From contig JANQEJ010000211.1 in assembly GCA_028278425.1 (NCBI GenBank), forward strand, positions 1-64,000: a stretch of DNA of 64,000 nt, written 5' to 3'. This DNA comes from Planctomycetota bacterium. GTDB lineage: Bacteria; Planctomycetota; UBA1135; GCA-002686595. Positions within the stretch are counted from its first letter, which is position 1. The number at the start of each line of letters is the position of its first letter. The notes beneath the pieces are model-generated. The model did no database searches and was not told the origin of the DNA. It saw only the letters and a program-made list of their open reading frames with translations. Shown piece after piece: positions 24,516 to 34,007 of the stretch. The position numbers and the translations under genes were made by a program.

Positions 24516-27118
24516 AAGCGATGACTTTCATTTCCCTCCTCCTCTTGCCCTGCCTCGCAGTCGCTCAGGAAACCGAGGGCGAAGAGTCCGCTCCGGAGAC
24601 CACCCCGCGCTTCGAGCATCCCTTCGAGACCGACGCGGAGCGCGTTCCGCGGATCTCGACCGGCGGCAATTGCCTCATCGAGAACGTCACGATCCACTCG
24701 GCGGTCTCGCCCGCGTACGAGGGCGACGTCCTCGTCCGCGACGGCGCCATCGCGGCGATCGGGTCCGATCTGGAGGCGCCGGCAGGCGTCCTGGTCATCG
24801 ATGGCCGCGGCAAGCATCTCGCGCCCGGCGTCATCGACCCGCACTCGCACCTCGCGATCGAGCGCGGCATCAACGAGGGCACGCTCTCGATTACGGCGGA
24901 GTGCGACATCACCGACGTCATCAATCCCGACGACGTCGGGATCTACCGCGCCCTGGCGGGCGGGGTCACCGCGATGCAGTGCCTGCACGGCTCCGCCAAC
25001 ACGATCGGCGGGCGCAGCGAGGTGTTGAAGCTGCGTTGGCACCGCGACTCCGACGCCGACGCGCTGCGCTTCCCGGACGCTCCGCAGGGCATCAAGTTCG
25101 CGCTCGGAGAGAACGTGAAGCGCTCGAACTGGGGCCAGCCCGGCCAGCGCTTCCCGGGCAGCCGCCCCGGCGTCGAAGCCGTGTTCGAGCGCGGCTTCCG
25201 GCGCGCGCAGGAGTACCGGCAGGAGTGGGACGCCTACGAGGCCGCCAAACGTCGCGGCGAGGATCCGGTCCCGCCGCGCCGGGACGTGCGGCTCGACGTC
25301 CTGGTGGGGGTCCTGGAGCGCGACGTCCAGGTCCACTCGCACTGCTACCGCGCCGACGAGATCCTGATGCTCTTGCGGACGGCGGAACGCTTCGGCTTCC
25401 GGATCCAGACGCTGCAGCACGTGCTCGAGGGTTACATGGTCGCGGACGAGATCGCCAAGCACGGCGCCGGTCCGTCGACCTTCAGCGACTGGTGGGCCTA
25501 CAAGGAGGAGGCGCGTTTCGCGATCCCGCACAACGCGGCCCTCATGCACGAGGCCGGCGCGGTGGCGACGATCAACTCCGACAGCGGCGAGCTGATCCGT
25601 CACCTCTACCACGAGGCGGCGAAGTCGATGCGCTACGCCGGGCTCGACCCGGTCAGCACGCTGCGGCTCTGCACGTTGAACGCCGCGATCCAGCTCGGCA
25701 TCGAGGACCGCGCCGGATCGATCGAGGTCGGAAAGGACGCCGACCTGGCGCTCTTGAACGGCGATCCGCTGTCGATTTACTCGCGCGTCGAGCTCACCCT
25801 GGTCGACGGCGAAGTCGAGTTCCAGCGGCGGGACGCCTTCGGGCTCGACGACGAGACGCTTCCGGTGCGCCCGCTGGACGACGCGCCCATCATCGAGGCG
25901 TCCTTCAACCCCGACGGCGGCGACGTGATCGCGATCGTCGGCGGGACTCTTCACCCCGTCACCGGTCGGGACATCGAGAACGGCACCCTGCTCATCCAGG
26001 ACGGCCGCATCGTCGACATCGGCATGCAGATCCCGATTCCCGCCGGCGCGGAGGTGGTCGACGCGACGGGCCGCCACGTGTGGCCCGGCATCATCGCGCT
26101 CAACACGCCGCTCGGGCTGCGCGAGGTGGGGTCCGTGCGCGGCACGGTCGACGACCGCGAGTACGGGGGCAACCAGCCCGACCTGCGGGTCTCCGCGTCG
26201 CTGCACGCCGAATCCGCGCACATCCCGGTGACGCGCAGCAACGGCGTCACGCGGTCGCAGTCGGCTCCTCAAGGCGGCGGTCCCATGATGGGACAGTCGG
26301 CCGTCATGCGGTTGACCGGAAACACCTGGGAAGAGCTTCTCATGGTGGATCGCGACATGCTGCACGTCTCTTTCCCGCGGACGCGCAACAACGCGGACAA
26401 GAAGGAGGAGAGCGACGCGGTGAAGGAGCTCAAAGAGCTCTTCGCCGAGGCGCGCGAATACGACCGCCTTCAGAACGACGCCCGCCAGCACGCGACGCGC
26501 GCTCCGGGCTTCGACCCGCGCCTCGAAGCGCTGATCCCCTACGCCCGCGGCGAGAAGAAGGTCGCGCTCCACGCCGACAACGCCCAGACGATCCTCTTCG
26601 CGCTGAAGTTCGCTCAGGAGGAAGAGCTCGACTGCGTCCTCTACGGCGCGACCGAAGGTTGGAAGGTGGTCGAGGCGATCGCCGCTTCCGGCTTCCCCGT
26701 CGTCATCGGGCCGGTGCTCGACGTTCCCGGCTCCTACGACCCGTACGACGCGTCGTACGCGAACCCGGCGCTCCTGCACCGCGCGGGCGTGCCGATCGCG
26801 ATCATGTCGGACGACTCGGGCAATCCACGCAACGTCGCCTTCCACGCCGGCATGGCGGTGGGCTTCGGGTTGCCGTACGAGGAGGCTTTGCGCGCGATCA
26901 CCTGGTATCCGGCGAGGATCCTAGGTCTCGAGCGCCAGCTCGGGAGCCTCGCGCCCGGCAAGATCGCGGACGTCGTCGTGACCGACGGGGACCTGCTGGA
27001 GATCGGAACGCAGGTGAAGCAGGTCTTCATCGACGGCGTACCGCAGGACGTCGGGAACCAGCAGGTCGAGCTCTACGAGCGCTATCGCGAGCGCCTGCAC
27101 CGGGTGCAGGGGAAGTAG
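24512..27118 (+). CDS. Exported tandem amidohydrolase (one active-looking, one degenerate domain)
   Basis: An 868-residue exported protein. The GTG at 24512 sits in GTGA, overlapping the previous stop, with GGAGG six bases upstream, so translation is coupled. A signal peptide ends at AVAQ. The first domain (about 40-450) is an amidohydrolase with the HxH motif in VIDPHSHLAIERG, later His in VHSHCYRADE and LQHVLEGY, and Asp in INSDSGELIRH. The second domain (about 470-868) has the same sandwich and barrel opening (IVGGTLHPVTGRDIENGTLLIQ) but reads IALNTPLGLREVG where HxH should be. It keeps ALHADNAQT and IMSDDSGNPRN. The substrate is unknown. The tandem arrangement is unusual. Confidence 0.85.
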   Translation: MKAMTFISLLLLPCLAVAQETEGEESAPETTPRFEHPFETDAERVPRISTGGNCLIENVTIHSAVSPAYEGDVLVRDGAIAAIGSDLEAPAGVLVIDGRGKHLAPGVIDPHSHLAIERGINEGTLSITAECDITDVINPDDVGIYRALAGGVTAMQCLHGSANTIGGRSEVLKLRWHRDSDADALRFPDAPQGIKFALGENVKRSNWGQPGQRFPGSRPGVEAVFERGFRRAQEYRQEWDAYEAAKRRGEDPVPPRRDVRLDVLVGVLERDVQVHSHCYRADEILMLLRTAERFGFRIQTLQHVLEGYMVADEIAKHGAGPSTFSDWWAYKEEARFAIPHNAALMHEAGAVATINSDSGELIRHLYHEAAKSMRYAGLDPVSTLRLCTLNAAIQLGIEDRAGSIEVGKDADLALLNGDPLSIYSRVELTLVDGEVEFQRRDAFGLDDETLPVRPLDDAPIIEASFNPDGGDVIAIVGGTLHPVTGRDIENGTLLIQDGRIVDIGMQIPIPAGAEVVDATGRHVWPGIIALNTPLGLREVGSVRGTVDDREYGGNQPDLRVSASLHAESAHIPVTRSNGVTRSQSAPQGGGPMMGQSAVMRLTGNTWEELLMVDRDMLHVSFPRTRNNADKKEESDAVKELKELFAEAREYDRLQNDARQHATRAPGFDPRLEALIPYARGEKKVALHADNAQTILFALKFAQEEELDCVLYGATEGWKVVEAIAASGFPVVIGPVLDVPGSYDPYDASYANPALLHRAGVPIAIMSDDSGNPRNVAFHAGMAVGFGLPYEEALRAITWYPARILGLERQLGSLAPGKIADVVVTDGDLLEIGTQVKQVFIDGVPQDVGNQQVELYERYRERLHRVQGK

Positions 27119-27126
27119 CGCGAGAA

Positions 27127-27291
27127 TCAGCCCTGCTGCGCGCTCAGCGTGACCAGGACGGCCAAGAGGCCGAGCCAAAGCACGACGCCGAGCATCCGCT
27201 CGGGGTGCTGGAAGAGGCGCTTGGCCGACACGGCGGAGGCCTCGTCGCGGGCTTGGACGGGTCGCATGGAGGTCTCGTGGTAGATGCGCAT
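27127..27291 (-). CDS. Small single-pass membrane protein (tentative)
   Basis: A 54-residue frame with one hydrophobic segment near the C-terminus (MLGVVLWLGLLAVLVTLSAQ) and a charged N-terminal half. The ATG at 27291 is the one that gives a plausible short protein; a longer start is possible but would add basic, low-complexity sequence. There is no obvious ribosome site. It could be a small membrane peptide or a chance frame. Nothing in the context helps. Confidence 0.4.
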   Translation of the reverse strand: MRIYHETSMRPVQARDEASAVSAKRLFQHPERMLGVVLWLGLLAVLVTLSAQQG

Positions 27292-27392
27292 GGCGGATAC
27301 AAGGTTCGGAGCGATCGCCAAAAGGCTTGAGCGGCCTTTTCGGCGGCCCGGATTCCCACTTCTGGGGCCCCCGGAAGGCCTAGGATGGCCGC

Positions 27393-27689
27393 ATGGAGAC
27401 CAAGGAAGTCGCAATCCGCTGTCCTTGCTGCGATAGCCGCATCACCGTCGACGTCCGAACGCAGAAGATCGTGACCTGGCGCCGCGCCGGCGAGGTCGAC
27501 CACACGGGCAAGCCGATCGTCACCGACGAGGACTGGAACAGCGCCCAAGGTCGCGTCGAGGGTAGGCTCGCCGCGGGTGAAGATCGCTTCGACGCCAACC
27601 TCGCCCGTGAGAAGAGCCGCGAGAAGGACCTCGACGACCTCTTCAAGAAGATGAGCGACAAGCTCAAGGACGCCGACGACGAGGACTGA
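27393..27689 (+). CDS. Small CPCC-motif protein of unknown function
   Basis: A 98-residue cytoplasmic protein with one cysteine cluster near the N-terminus (IRCPCCDSRITVDVRT), like the start of a zinc-ribbon or rubredoxin-type knuckle, but no second pair is seen, so metal binding would need dimerisation. The C-terminal half is highly charged and helical (EKSREKDLDDLFKKMSDKLKDADDED). Its TGA stop directly abuts the stop of the convergent copper ATPase gene. The function is unknown. Confidence 0.65.
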   Translation: METKEVAIRCPCCDSRITVDVRTQKIVTWRRAGEVDHTGKPIVTDEDWNSAQGRVEGRLAAGEDRFDANLAREKSREKDLDDLFKKMSDKLKDADDED

Positions 27690-29897
27690 TCAGCTCCAGC
27701 GCAGGCGCAGGCTGTTCGTCACGACGAGCACGCTCGACGCCGACATCGCCGCGGCCGCCCACGCGGGCGGGATGCTCCATCCGGTCCAGGGGGCGAGCGC
27801 GCCGGCCGCGACCGGCAACGCGAGCAGGTTGTAGCCGAAGGCCCACGCGAGGTTCTGGCGGACGGTTCTGAGCGTCTTGCGCGCGAGCTTGACCAGCTCC
27901 ACCAGCACGACCGGGTCGTCGCGAAGGAGCGCGCAGTCGGCGGCCTCGATCGCGACGTCGGCCCCGCCGCCCATCGCGATGCCGACGTCGGCGGCTTCGA
28001 GCGCGAGAGCGTCGTTGATGCCGTCGCCGGCCATTCCGACCGCGCGGCCGGCTCGACGCAGCTCGTCCACGCGCGCGGCTTTGTCTTCGGGGGTGAGCTG
28101 ACCCTCGTGCTCTTCCACGCCGAGCGTCGCGGCCGCGGCCGCGACCGCGGCCGAGTGATCGCCGGAGAGGATCCGCGGCTCGATTCCGAGCGCGCGCAGG
28201 TGCTCGATCGCCGCTGGGCTCGTTTCGCGCAGTCGATCGGTCACACCCAAGCACGCTGCGATTCGCCCGTCGAGCGCGATCAGAACGGGAGTCTCGCCGC
28301 GCGCGGTCACGCCGTCGATCGCGGTTTGGATCGTCGGCCCGACGAGCTCGGCCTCCGCCGCGGCCTTCGGGCTTCCGATCCAGACGTTGCGACCCTCCAC
28401 CGTCGCGCGGACTCCCCGACCGGGCTCGGCGGTGAAGTCGTCCGCGTCCGGAACGGCGAGGCCGCGCTCTTCGGCCGGTGCCCGGATGGCTTGGGCGAGC
28501 GGCTGTTCGCTGCCGCGTTCCGCGGCGGCCGCGAGACGCAACAGCTCGTCCTCCGGCACTTCGGGATCCAGCGGCACGATGCGGGCGACCTTCGGCTCTC
28601 CGCGCGTCAGGGTGCCGGTCTTGTCGAGCGCGAGGACGTCGATCCGCGCGAGGGTCTCGATCGCCGCGGCCTTGCGAATCAGCGCTCCGTCGCGCGCGCC
28701 GCGGCCGGTCGCCACCATCACCGCCGTCGGGGTCGCGAGCCCGAGCGCGCACGGACACGCGATCACGAGCACGGAGACGACGTGTGCCAGCGCGACGCTC
28801 CAGCCGGCTCCACTCGCGAGCCAGCCCGCGGCCGATGCGACCGCGACGGCGAGCACCAGCGGCACGAAGACGGCGCTGATGCGGTCGGCCAGACGCTGCA
28901 CCGGCGCGCGCGAGCCCTGCGCCATGTGTACGGCCTCGGCGATGCGACCGACCGCCGAGTCCGCGCCGATCCGCTCTGCCTGGACGGATAGCGCGCCGAG
29001 ACCGTTCAGCGTCCCGGCGTGAACGCGGTCGCCCGGGCCGACCTCGACCGGGAAGCTCTCGCCGGTGAGCATCGACTCGTCCAGCGTCGAGCGTCCGTCG
29101 AGCACCGTGCCGTCCACGGGCAGGCGCTCGCCCGGCCGGACCAAAACGAGGTTGCCGCGCTTCACCTCGGCGAGCGGGACCTCGAGCTCGCGGCCGGCGC
29201 GGAACACGCGCGCCCCCGGCGGGGCGAGCTCCAGCAACGCCCGAACGGCGCCGCCGGCTCGTGCGCGCGCGCGTCCTTCAAGCCAGCGGCCGATGAGGAC
29301 GAACGCGACGATCATCGCCGCGGCGCGGAACGCGTGGACGCCGTGTCCGAAGACCTCGGGCGCTAGCGGTGCCGCAGCGGCCGACAACCACGCCGACACC
29401 GCGCCGAGCGCGACCAGGGTGTTCATGTCCGGCGCCAGGTGGCGTGCCGCTCTCCATCCGCTTGTGAGAATGCGCCAGCCGGCGACGAAGACCACGGGCG
29501 TCGCGAGGAGTAACGGCCACGGACCGGGCTCTTCAAGGCCGACCGCGACCGCGGCCGGTACGCCCAGGACGACGGCCAGCGCCGCCTCGCGGGCTCCGCG
29601 CCGCCGGTCGCTGACTTCGGCCCGCTCGGCGAAGTCCAGGTCGGCGCGAAGGGAGCGCGCTCCCTCGCCCGCGTCCGCGGGAACGCCGTAGCCGGCGCGC
29701 TCGATCGACGTACGAATCGCCCGGCCGGTCGCAAGCTCCGGGTCGCGCTCGATGGTGGCCGTGCGGGAGCCGAAGTTGACCTCGGCCCGCCGGACTCCAT
29801 CGACCGACCGGATCGCGCGCTCGACCGCGTGAGCGCACGCCTGGCACGACATGCCGGTCACCGGTAGACGCAGGACGTCGGACTCTGTGGTCGGCAC
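27690..29897 (-). CDS. copA: Copper-translocating P1B-type ATPase
   Basis: A 735-residue heavy-metal P-type ATPase of the copper type, in the inner membrane. The N-terminal metal-binding domain has [14 protein letters not shown] (Cys pair near residues 18 and 21). The transmembrane metal site is CPC in [18 protein letters not shown] near residue 380. The phosphorylated Asp is in [11 protein letters not shown], and the hinge [10 protein letters not shown] follows, so the catalytic core is complete. Late membrane segments end in [18 protein letters not shown]. It should export Cu(I). No copper-sensing regulator or CopZ is adjacent. Zinc or other metals cannot be fully excluded, but CPC with an HMA of this type favours copper. 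Confidence 0.93.
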   Translation of the reverse strand: MPTTESDVLRLPVTGMSCQACAHAVERAIRSVDGVRRAEVNFGSRTATIERDPELATGRAIRTSIERAGYGVPADAGEGARSLRADLDFAERAEVSDRRRGAREAALAVVLGVPAAVAVGLEEPGPWPLLLATPVVFVAGWRILTSGWRAARHLAPDMNTLVALGAVSAWLSAAAAPLAPEVFGHGVHAFRAAAMIVAFVLIGRWLEGRARARAGGAVRALLELAPPGARVFRAGRELEVPLAEVKRGNLVLVRPGERLPVDGTVLDGRSTLDESMLTGESFPVEVGPGDRVHAGTLNGLGALSVQAERIGADSAVGRIAEAVHMAQGSRAPVQRLADRISAVFVPLVLAVAVASAAGWLASGAGWSVALAHVVSVLVIACPCALGLATPTAVMVATGRGARDGALIRKAAAIETLARIDVLALDKTGTLTRGEPKVARIVPLDPEVPEDELLRLAAAAERGSEQPLAQAIRAPAEERGLAVPDADDFTAEPGRGVRATVEGRNVWIGSPKAAAEAELVGPTIQTAIDGVTARGETPVLIALDGRIAACLGVTDRLRETSPAAIEHLRALGIEPRILSGDHSAAVAAAAATLGVEEHEGQLTPEDKAARVDELRRAGRAVGMAGDGINDALALEAADVGIAMGGGADVAIEAADCALLRDDPVVLVELVKLARKTLRTVRQNLAWAFGYNLLALPVAAGALAPWTGWSIPPAWAAAAMSASSVLVVTNSLRLRWS

Positions 29898-29920
29898 GCG
29901 TTCCAGGGTACCCTGCCGCG

Positions 29921-30730
29921 ATGAACGAAAGTCGTTTCAGCGCGATCAAGGCGTACAAGAACGAGGCCTTTCTCGGCAGCCGTTCCGCGCGCTCCCTCCG
30001 CATCCTCTCCGAGTACCTGGAGCCGGCCTCGCGCTTCGACGAGTTGCGCATCCGGGACACGATCGTCGTCTTCGGCTCGGCGCGCGTGCTGCCGCGCGAC
30101 AAGGCCGAACAGGCGCTGGCGGACGCCCGCGCGGGCCGCGGCGACGTCGCCAAGGCCGAGAAGGCGCTCGCGATGTCGCGCTACTACGAGGACGCGCGCG
30201 AGCTGTCCTATCGGCTGACCGAGTGGTCCAAGTCGCTCGAGGGCACCGAGCGGCGCTTCGTGATCTGCTCCGGCGGAGGGCCGGGGATCATGGAGGCCGC
30301 CAACCGCGGCGCGTCCGAGGCGCGGGGGGAGAACATCGGGCTCAACATCTCGCTGCCGTTCGAGCAGGACGAGAATCCCTACATCACCCGGCGGCTCGCC
30401 TTCGAGTTCCACTACTTCTTCATGCGCAAGTTCTGGTTCAGCTACCTCGCGAAGGCCTTCGTGATCATGCCCGGCGGCTTCGGGACGCTGGACGAGTTCA
30501 TGGAGGTCGTGACGCTGGTCCAGACGCTCAAGATCCGGAAGAAGGTGGCGATCGTGCTCTACGGGACGGACTTCTGGGACAAGGTCCTGAGCCTCGAACC
30601 GCTCGTGGACTACGGGACGATCAGCCGCGAGGACCTCGAACTCTTCCATCGCTCCAACTCCGTCGACGACACCTACGAGTTCATCACCGACTGGCTGAGG
30701 CGGTACTCGCTGGACGCGGGGGAGGCCTAG
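29921..30730 (+). CDS. LOG-family (lysine-decarboxylase-like) phosphoribohydrolase
   Basis: A 269-residue cytoplasmic protein of the LOG/YvdD family (TIGR00730-type). It shows the family motifs [20 protein letters not shown] and [20 protein letters not shown]; the second includes the PGGxGTxxE signature. Some members are cytokinin riboside 5'-monophosphate phosphoribohydrolases; others hydrolyse nucleotide 5'-monophosphates. Length and an N-terminal extension resemble the longer bacterial subgroup. It runs divergently from the copper ATPase gene with only 23 bases between the starts. Confidence 0.9.
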   Translation: MNESRFSAIKAYKNEAFLGSRSARSLRILSEYLEPASRFDELRIRDTIVVFGSARVLPRDKAEQALADARAGRGDVAKAEKALAMSRYYEDARELSYRLTEWSKSLEGTERRFVICSGGGPGIMEAANRGASEARGENIGLNISLPFEQDENPYITRRLAFEFHYFFMRKFWFSYLAKAFVIMPGGFGTLDEFMEVVTLVQTLKIRKKVAIVLYGTDFWDKVLSLEPLVDYGTISREDLELFHRSNSVDDTYEFITDWLRRYSLDAGEA

Positions 30731-30912
30731 ATCCGCCGGGAAACCCTTCCCGATTGCGATTTCCCTGATAGGATTCGGACAGGAGTTCAGCCCCCCCTGC
30801 TCAGCTCCCCCCTGCGAGAGGTTCCCGCCTCGGCCCCCGGGAAACCGGCCCCTCTCGCTCCTTCGTTCCCTCGCAGAAGTTTCTTCCGACCCCAGGATCG
30901 AGAGCTACTCCG

Positions 30913-32028
30913 ATGCAGCGATCGCTTCGGCTTCTTGCCGTGGGATGTTTCGCTTTGGTGCTGAACAGCACCGCCGTTGCGCAGCGACTTCAGCGGGTCG
31001 AAGGCCCGCTGCGGGCCTACACGCTCGACCTCGCGACGGGCACGATCGAGCCGGGCGAGCTTTCTTCCGGTTCCGCCGCGGACGTGCCGGGAGACACCTT
31101 CGCGAATACGACGACCTCCGGTTTCTTCGGCACTCCCCCCGTGGGCGAGGAGTGGATCGACTGGGGCGTCAAGGCGGGGGGGATGACCGGGCTCACCTGC
31201 ACGCTGGAGCTCGCCTACGGCACGACCGAGCTCGACCCGTCCATCGGCGGCCCCGGAGCGGCCATCGACATCGCGGTGTACTCCGGAACCCTGGGGAACT
31301 GCGGAGCGGGGGACGTCGCCAGCGAGGAGCAGCGCCTGAGCTTCACCGGACTGCCCGGATCCACCGACGGCAGCCCCGTCGGCGTCGTGATGACGGTTCT
31401 GCTCGCGACCTCCAACTTCTACCTGAACGACGGTGCGATCGGCTGGGGTTACGTCGGAGTGGACGGTCGCACCGGTCCGCTGCTCATCACGGTGGGAATG
31501 GACCCCACGGGCACCGTCGACGGCTACGACGTGTACTCGCCGGCGCCGGCGACTTCCGGGGTCTGCACGGGGACCTTCACCTTCCCGTTCCCCGGCATCG
31601 GCTCGTTCTACCTCCGCCTGGAGGAGGATGACGGCAGCGAGCCGGGCTCCCAGGTCCTGCGGCCCGGCACCGGCGTCAACGTCGGTGTTCTCAGCCTGGG
31701 CAGCGGTCCCCCCAAGATCGGCCAGCCCTGGGATCCGAGCATCACCACGCCGGCCGTCCCGACGCCCACGCTCGATTTCATCGCACTCTCGACGCAGCCG
31801 ATCGCCCCGGTGATCGTCCCCGGGATCGGCGAGCTCCTGATCGGGATCGTCTTCCCGAATCCGATCTTCGTCGCGGCGGTCCCGGTCGGCGCGGGCTCCC
31901 CCTTCAACCTGCACTTCCCCTTCAACTGCAACTACATTGGGGCGCCGCTCACCTGCCAGGCCGGGCAGGCCGACATCACCGGCACCATCGGGCTCACCGA
32001 CGCCATCGACATCGTGCTCGGCCTGTAA
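30913..32028 (+). CDS. Secreted protein with repeated C-terminal module
   Basis: A 371-residue secreted protein with a signal peptide (LLAVGCFALVLNSTAVAQ). The body is Gly/Thr/Pro-rich beta sequence without recognisable catalytic residues. From about residue 265 (PPKIGQPWDPS) to the end it shares a module with the secreted protein at 54199-56139: a W-D-P turn, DFIALS/DFVAIS, a P-x-G strand, and an ending in DAIDIVLG/DAIEITIG. Such endings recur in Planctomycetota secretomes and may be a cell-surface or secretion-related domain. A terminator-like hairpin lies 33 bases downstream. The function is unknown. Confidence 0.75.
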   Translation: MQRSLRLLAVGCFALVLNSTAVAQRLQRVEGPLRAYTLDLATGTIEPGELSSGSAADVPGDTFANTTTSGFFGTPPVGEEWIDWGVKAGGMTGLTCTLELAYGTTELDPSIGGPGAAIDIAVYSGTLGNCGAGDVASEEQRLSFTGLPGSTDGSPVGVVMTVLLATSNFYLNDGAIGWGYVGVDGRTGPLLITVGMDPTGTVDGYDVYSPAPATSGVCTGTFTFPFPGIGSFYLRLEEDDGSEPGSQVLRPGTGVNVGVLSLGSGPPKIGQPWDPSITTPAVPTPTLDFIALSTQPIAPVIVPGIGELLIGIVFPNPIFVAAVPVGAGSPFNLHFPFNCNYIGAPLTCQAGQADITGTIGLTDAIDIVLGL

Positions 32029-32060
32029 CGGGCGGGCATCCGACGTCAATCTGGAATACC

Positions 32061-32097
32061 GTCGGCGGCCCCGGCGTAAGGGGCGCCGACCCCTTTC
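32061..32097 (+). terminator. Terminator-like hairpin after the secreted protein gene
   Basis: GTCGGCG (32061-32067) pairs with CGCCGAC (32084-32090), and CCCC (32069-32072) with GGGG (32080-32083), with one bulged G and a GGCGTAA loop. CCCTTTCC follows. The T-run is weak, but the position 33 bases after the stop at 32028 is typical for a terminator. Confidence 0.5.
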
Positions 32098-32112
32098 CCC
32101 AGGAGCTGCCCC

Positions 32113-32856
32113 ATGGCCGACCAGATCGATTACGAGCTCAGCGGCGACGACTTCCAGGCCGTCACGATCACCCTCGACCCCGGCGAAGGCGTGCGGGCCG
32201 AGCCCGGCTCGATGATGTTCATGGAGTCCGGCATCGAGATGGACACCTCCACCGGCGGCGGGATCATGAAGGGCCTGAAGCGCGCGATCGGCGGCGAGAG
32301 CTTCTTCATCACCACGTTCTCGAACGAGTCCGGGGAACGCGCAAAGGTCGGGTTCGCCGCCGACTACCCCGGAAAGATCCTCCCCGTCGATCTGGCGCGC
32401 GGCACCGTCCTCTGCCAGCGGGACGCCTACCTCTGCTCGGCCAAGGGCGTCGACGTGTCGGTGGCGTTCACGCGGCGACTCGGCGCCGGCTTCTTCGGCG
32501 GCGAAGGCTTCATCCTGCAGAAGCTCAGCGGCGACGGCCTCGCCTTCATCCACGCCGGCGGCTACATCATCGAGCGCGACCTGGAAGCCGGCGAGTCGCT
32601 GCGCGTCGACACGGGCTGTCTCGTCGGTTTCGAGCAGTCGGTCGACTACGACATCAAGATGATCAAGGGCATCAAGACGATGTTCTTCGGCGGCGAGGGG
32701 CTCTTCTACGCAGTCCTGCGCGGGCCGGGGAAGATCTGGATCCAGACCACGCCGTTCTCGCGTTTCGCGGATCGCGTGATGACGGCGGCCGGGGGCGGAA
32801 AGGGCGAGAAGCGTCGCGGTCCGGGGCTGATCGAGGGGATTCTGTCCGGCGACTGA
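32113..32856 (+). CDS. AIM24-family (TIGR00266) protein
   Basis: A 247-residue protein of the AIM24 family, a beta-rich fold of two similar halves. Landmarks are LDPGEGVRAEPGSMMFMESGIEMDT near residue 22, GGESFFITTF, and the late VDTGCLVGFEQSVDYDI. An AGGAG lies six bases before the ATG. There is no signal peptide. Bacterial members have no agreed function; the yeast relative is mitochondrial and affects cristae organisation. The Gly-rich C-terminus (TAAGGGKGEKRRGPG) is basic. Its stop lies 3 bases from the stop of the convergent SGNH gene. Confidence 0.92.
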   Translation: MADQIDYELSGDDFQAVTITLDPGEGVRAEPGSMMFMESGIEMDTSTGGGIMKGLKRAIGGESFFITTFSNESGERAKVGFAADYPGKILPVDLARGTVLCQRDAYLCSAKGVDVSVAFTRRLGAGFFGGEGFILQKLSGDGLAFIHAGGYIIERDLEAGESLRVDTGCLVGFEQSVDYDIKMIKGIKTMFFGGEGLFYAVLRGPGKIWIQTTPFSRFADRVMTAAGGGKGEKRRGPGLIEGILSGD

Positions 32857-32859
32857 GCA

Positions 32860-33981
32860 CTACCGTTCGCTCAGCGGTACCTCGAAGTCGCCGTTGATGC
32901 CGTCGCGCAGGGCCTGAAAGACCACCTCGTTGCCGAGGGGCGTGTAATGACCCTTGAGGCGTCCCTCGGTGCCGAAGAGCGTGTTTGGATCGCGCTCGTT
33001 CTCGTAGCGGTCGTTGACGATTGCCCGGCGCGCCGTGACGTAAGGGATGGACAGGTCGTCCAGCGTCTGTTCGAGGAAGCGCTCTTCCCAGAGCTTGTTG
33101 CGGCCGGACTGGGTGAGAAACTGCCGCCCGTAGAAGAGCAGGACGAACCAGTCGAGCTCGCGCGCATCGAGCTCGGCCTTCGTCGCTTCGAGGATGGCGC
33201 GGTTCAGCGCCATGATCTCGGGGATCCGGTCCGCGCTCTCTCCCCGACGCGACGCGGGAAGCAGCGTCGTTCCATGCACGAGAAAGCGCCAGGCGTAGCT
33301 CAGGAACCTCGGCGGCTTCTCGTCGAGGAAGGCCTCGACGCCATCGATGACCGGGTCGCCGTCGATCAGGCGTCCGTCCTCGACGGCCATGAGCGGCTTC
33401 GGCCAGCCGCGAAACGGGAGGATGGAACGCTCCAAATCGTCGTCGATCAAAAGGCTCACGACGACGATCGGATCCTTGTCGGCGAAGCGGTCCACCGAGG
33501 AACGCATCATCAGAAAGGTCTGGTCGAAGCCGAACCCGCCGACCCCGTAGTTCAGAAGGACGTGCTCCGCGGCGAGCTCGGATCGTTGCAGGAGCCCCTC
33601 CCAACAGTCCCTTCGTTCGGTCGGACAACGGGCGTAGGAGTCGCCGTAGAGGAGGATCGGTCGCCGATCGCCGATCAGGCGTTCGTTTCGGTGCGCGTAG
33701 GTTCCCGGCGCGACGTCCGGCCCACACCAGCCCACGACGGGGTCAAAACCTGGAACCGGCCGCAGCGTCGCCGGGTCCTTGAACGCGACCGAGAGCTTCC
33801 AGTAGTTGGGATCGGTCTTCTCCGCGAAGTTGCCGGGCTGGCGCAGCCGGATGCGGAGTCGCCGCGTGCCCGGCACGTCGACAAAAAGAAGCAGCCGGAA
33901 CGTGAGTTCCAAAAGCAGCGCCGCCGCCGCCAGGCTGATCGCGATGCGCAGGAGGATCGTTTTGGCGCGCCCGAAGCTCAT
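32860..33981 (-). CDS. SGNH/GDSL-type hydrolase, membrane-anchored
   Basis: A 373-residue protein with an N-terminal membrane segment (LLRIAISLAAAALLLELTFRLLL). The SGNH block I is in ILLYGDSYARCP near residue 113 with Ser in GDS. The block II Gly is in YGVGGFGFDQ and the late His is in GHYTPLGNEVV near residue 350. The usual block III Asn was not clearly assigned. Such proteins include acylesterases and carbohydrate acetyl-transferase partners. It is divergent to the cupin gene 26 bases away. The substrate is unknown; a role in modifying surface glycans is only inference. Confidence 0.7.
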   Translation of the reverse strand: MSFGRAKTILLRIAISLAAAALLLELTFRLLLFVDVPGTRRLRIRLRQPGNFAEKTDPNYWKLSVAFKDPATLRPVPGFDPVVGWCGPDVAPGTYAHRNERLIGDRRPILLYGDSYARCPTERRDCWEGLLQRSELAAEHVLLNYGVGGFGFDQTFLMMRSSVDRFADKDPIVVVSLLIDDDLERSILPFRGWPKPLMAVEDGRLIDGDPVIDGVEAFLDEKPPRFLSYAWRFLVHGTTLLPASRRGESADRIPEIMALNRAILEATKAELDARELDWFVLLFYGRQFLTQSGRNKLWEERFLEQTLDDLSIPYVTARRAIVNDRYENERDPNTLFGTEGRLKGHYTPLGNEVVFQALRDGINGDFEVPLSER

Positions 33982-34007
33982 CGGCCGGGGAACGATACCA
34001 TGGCGCC

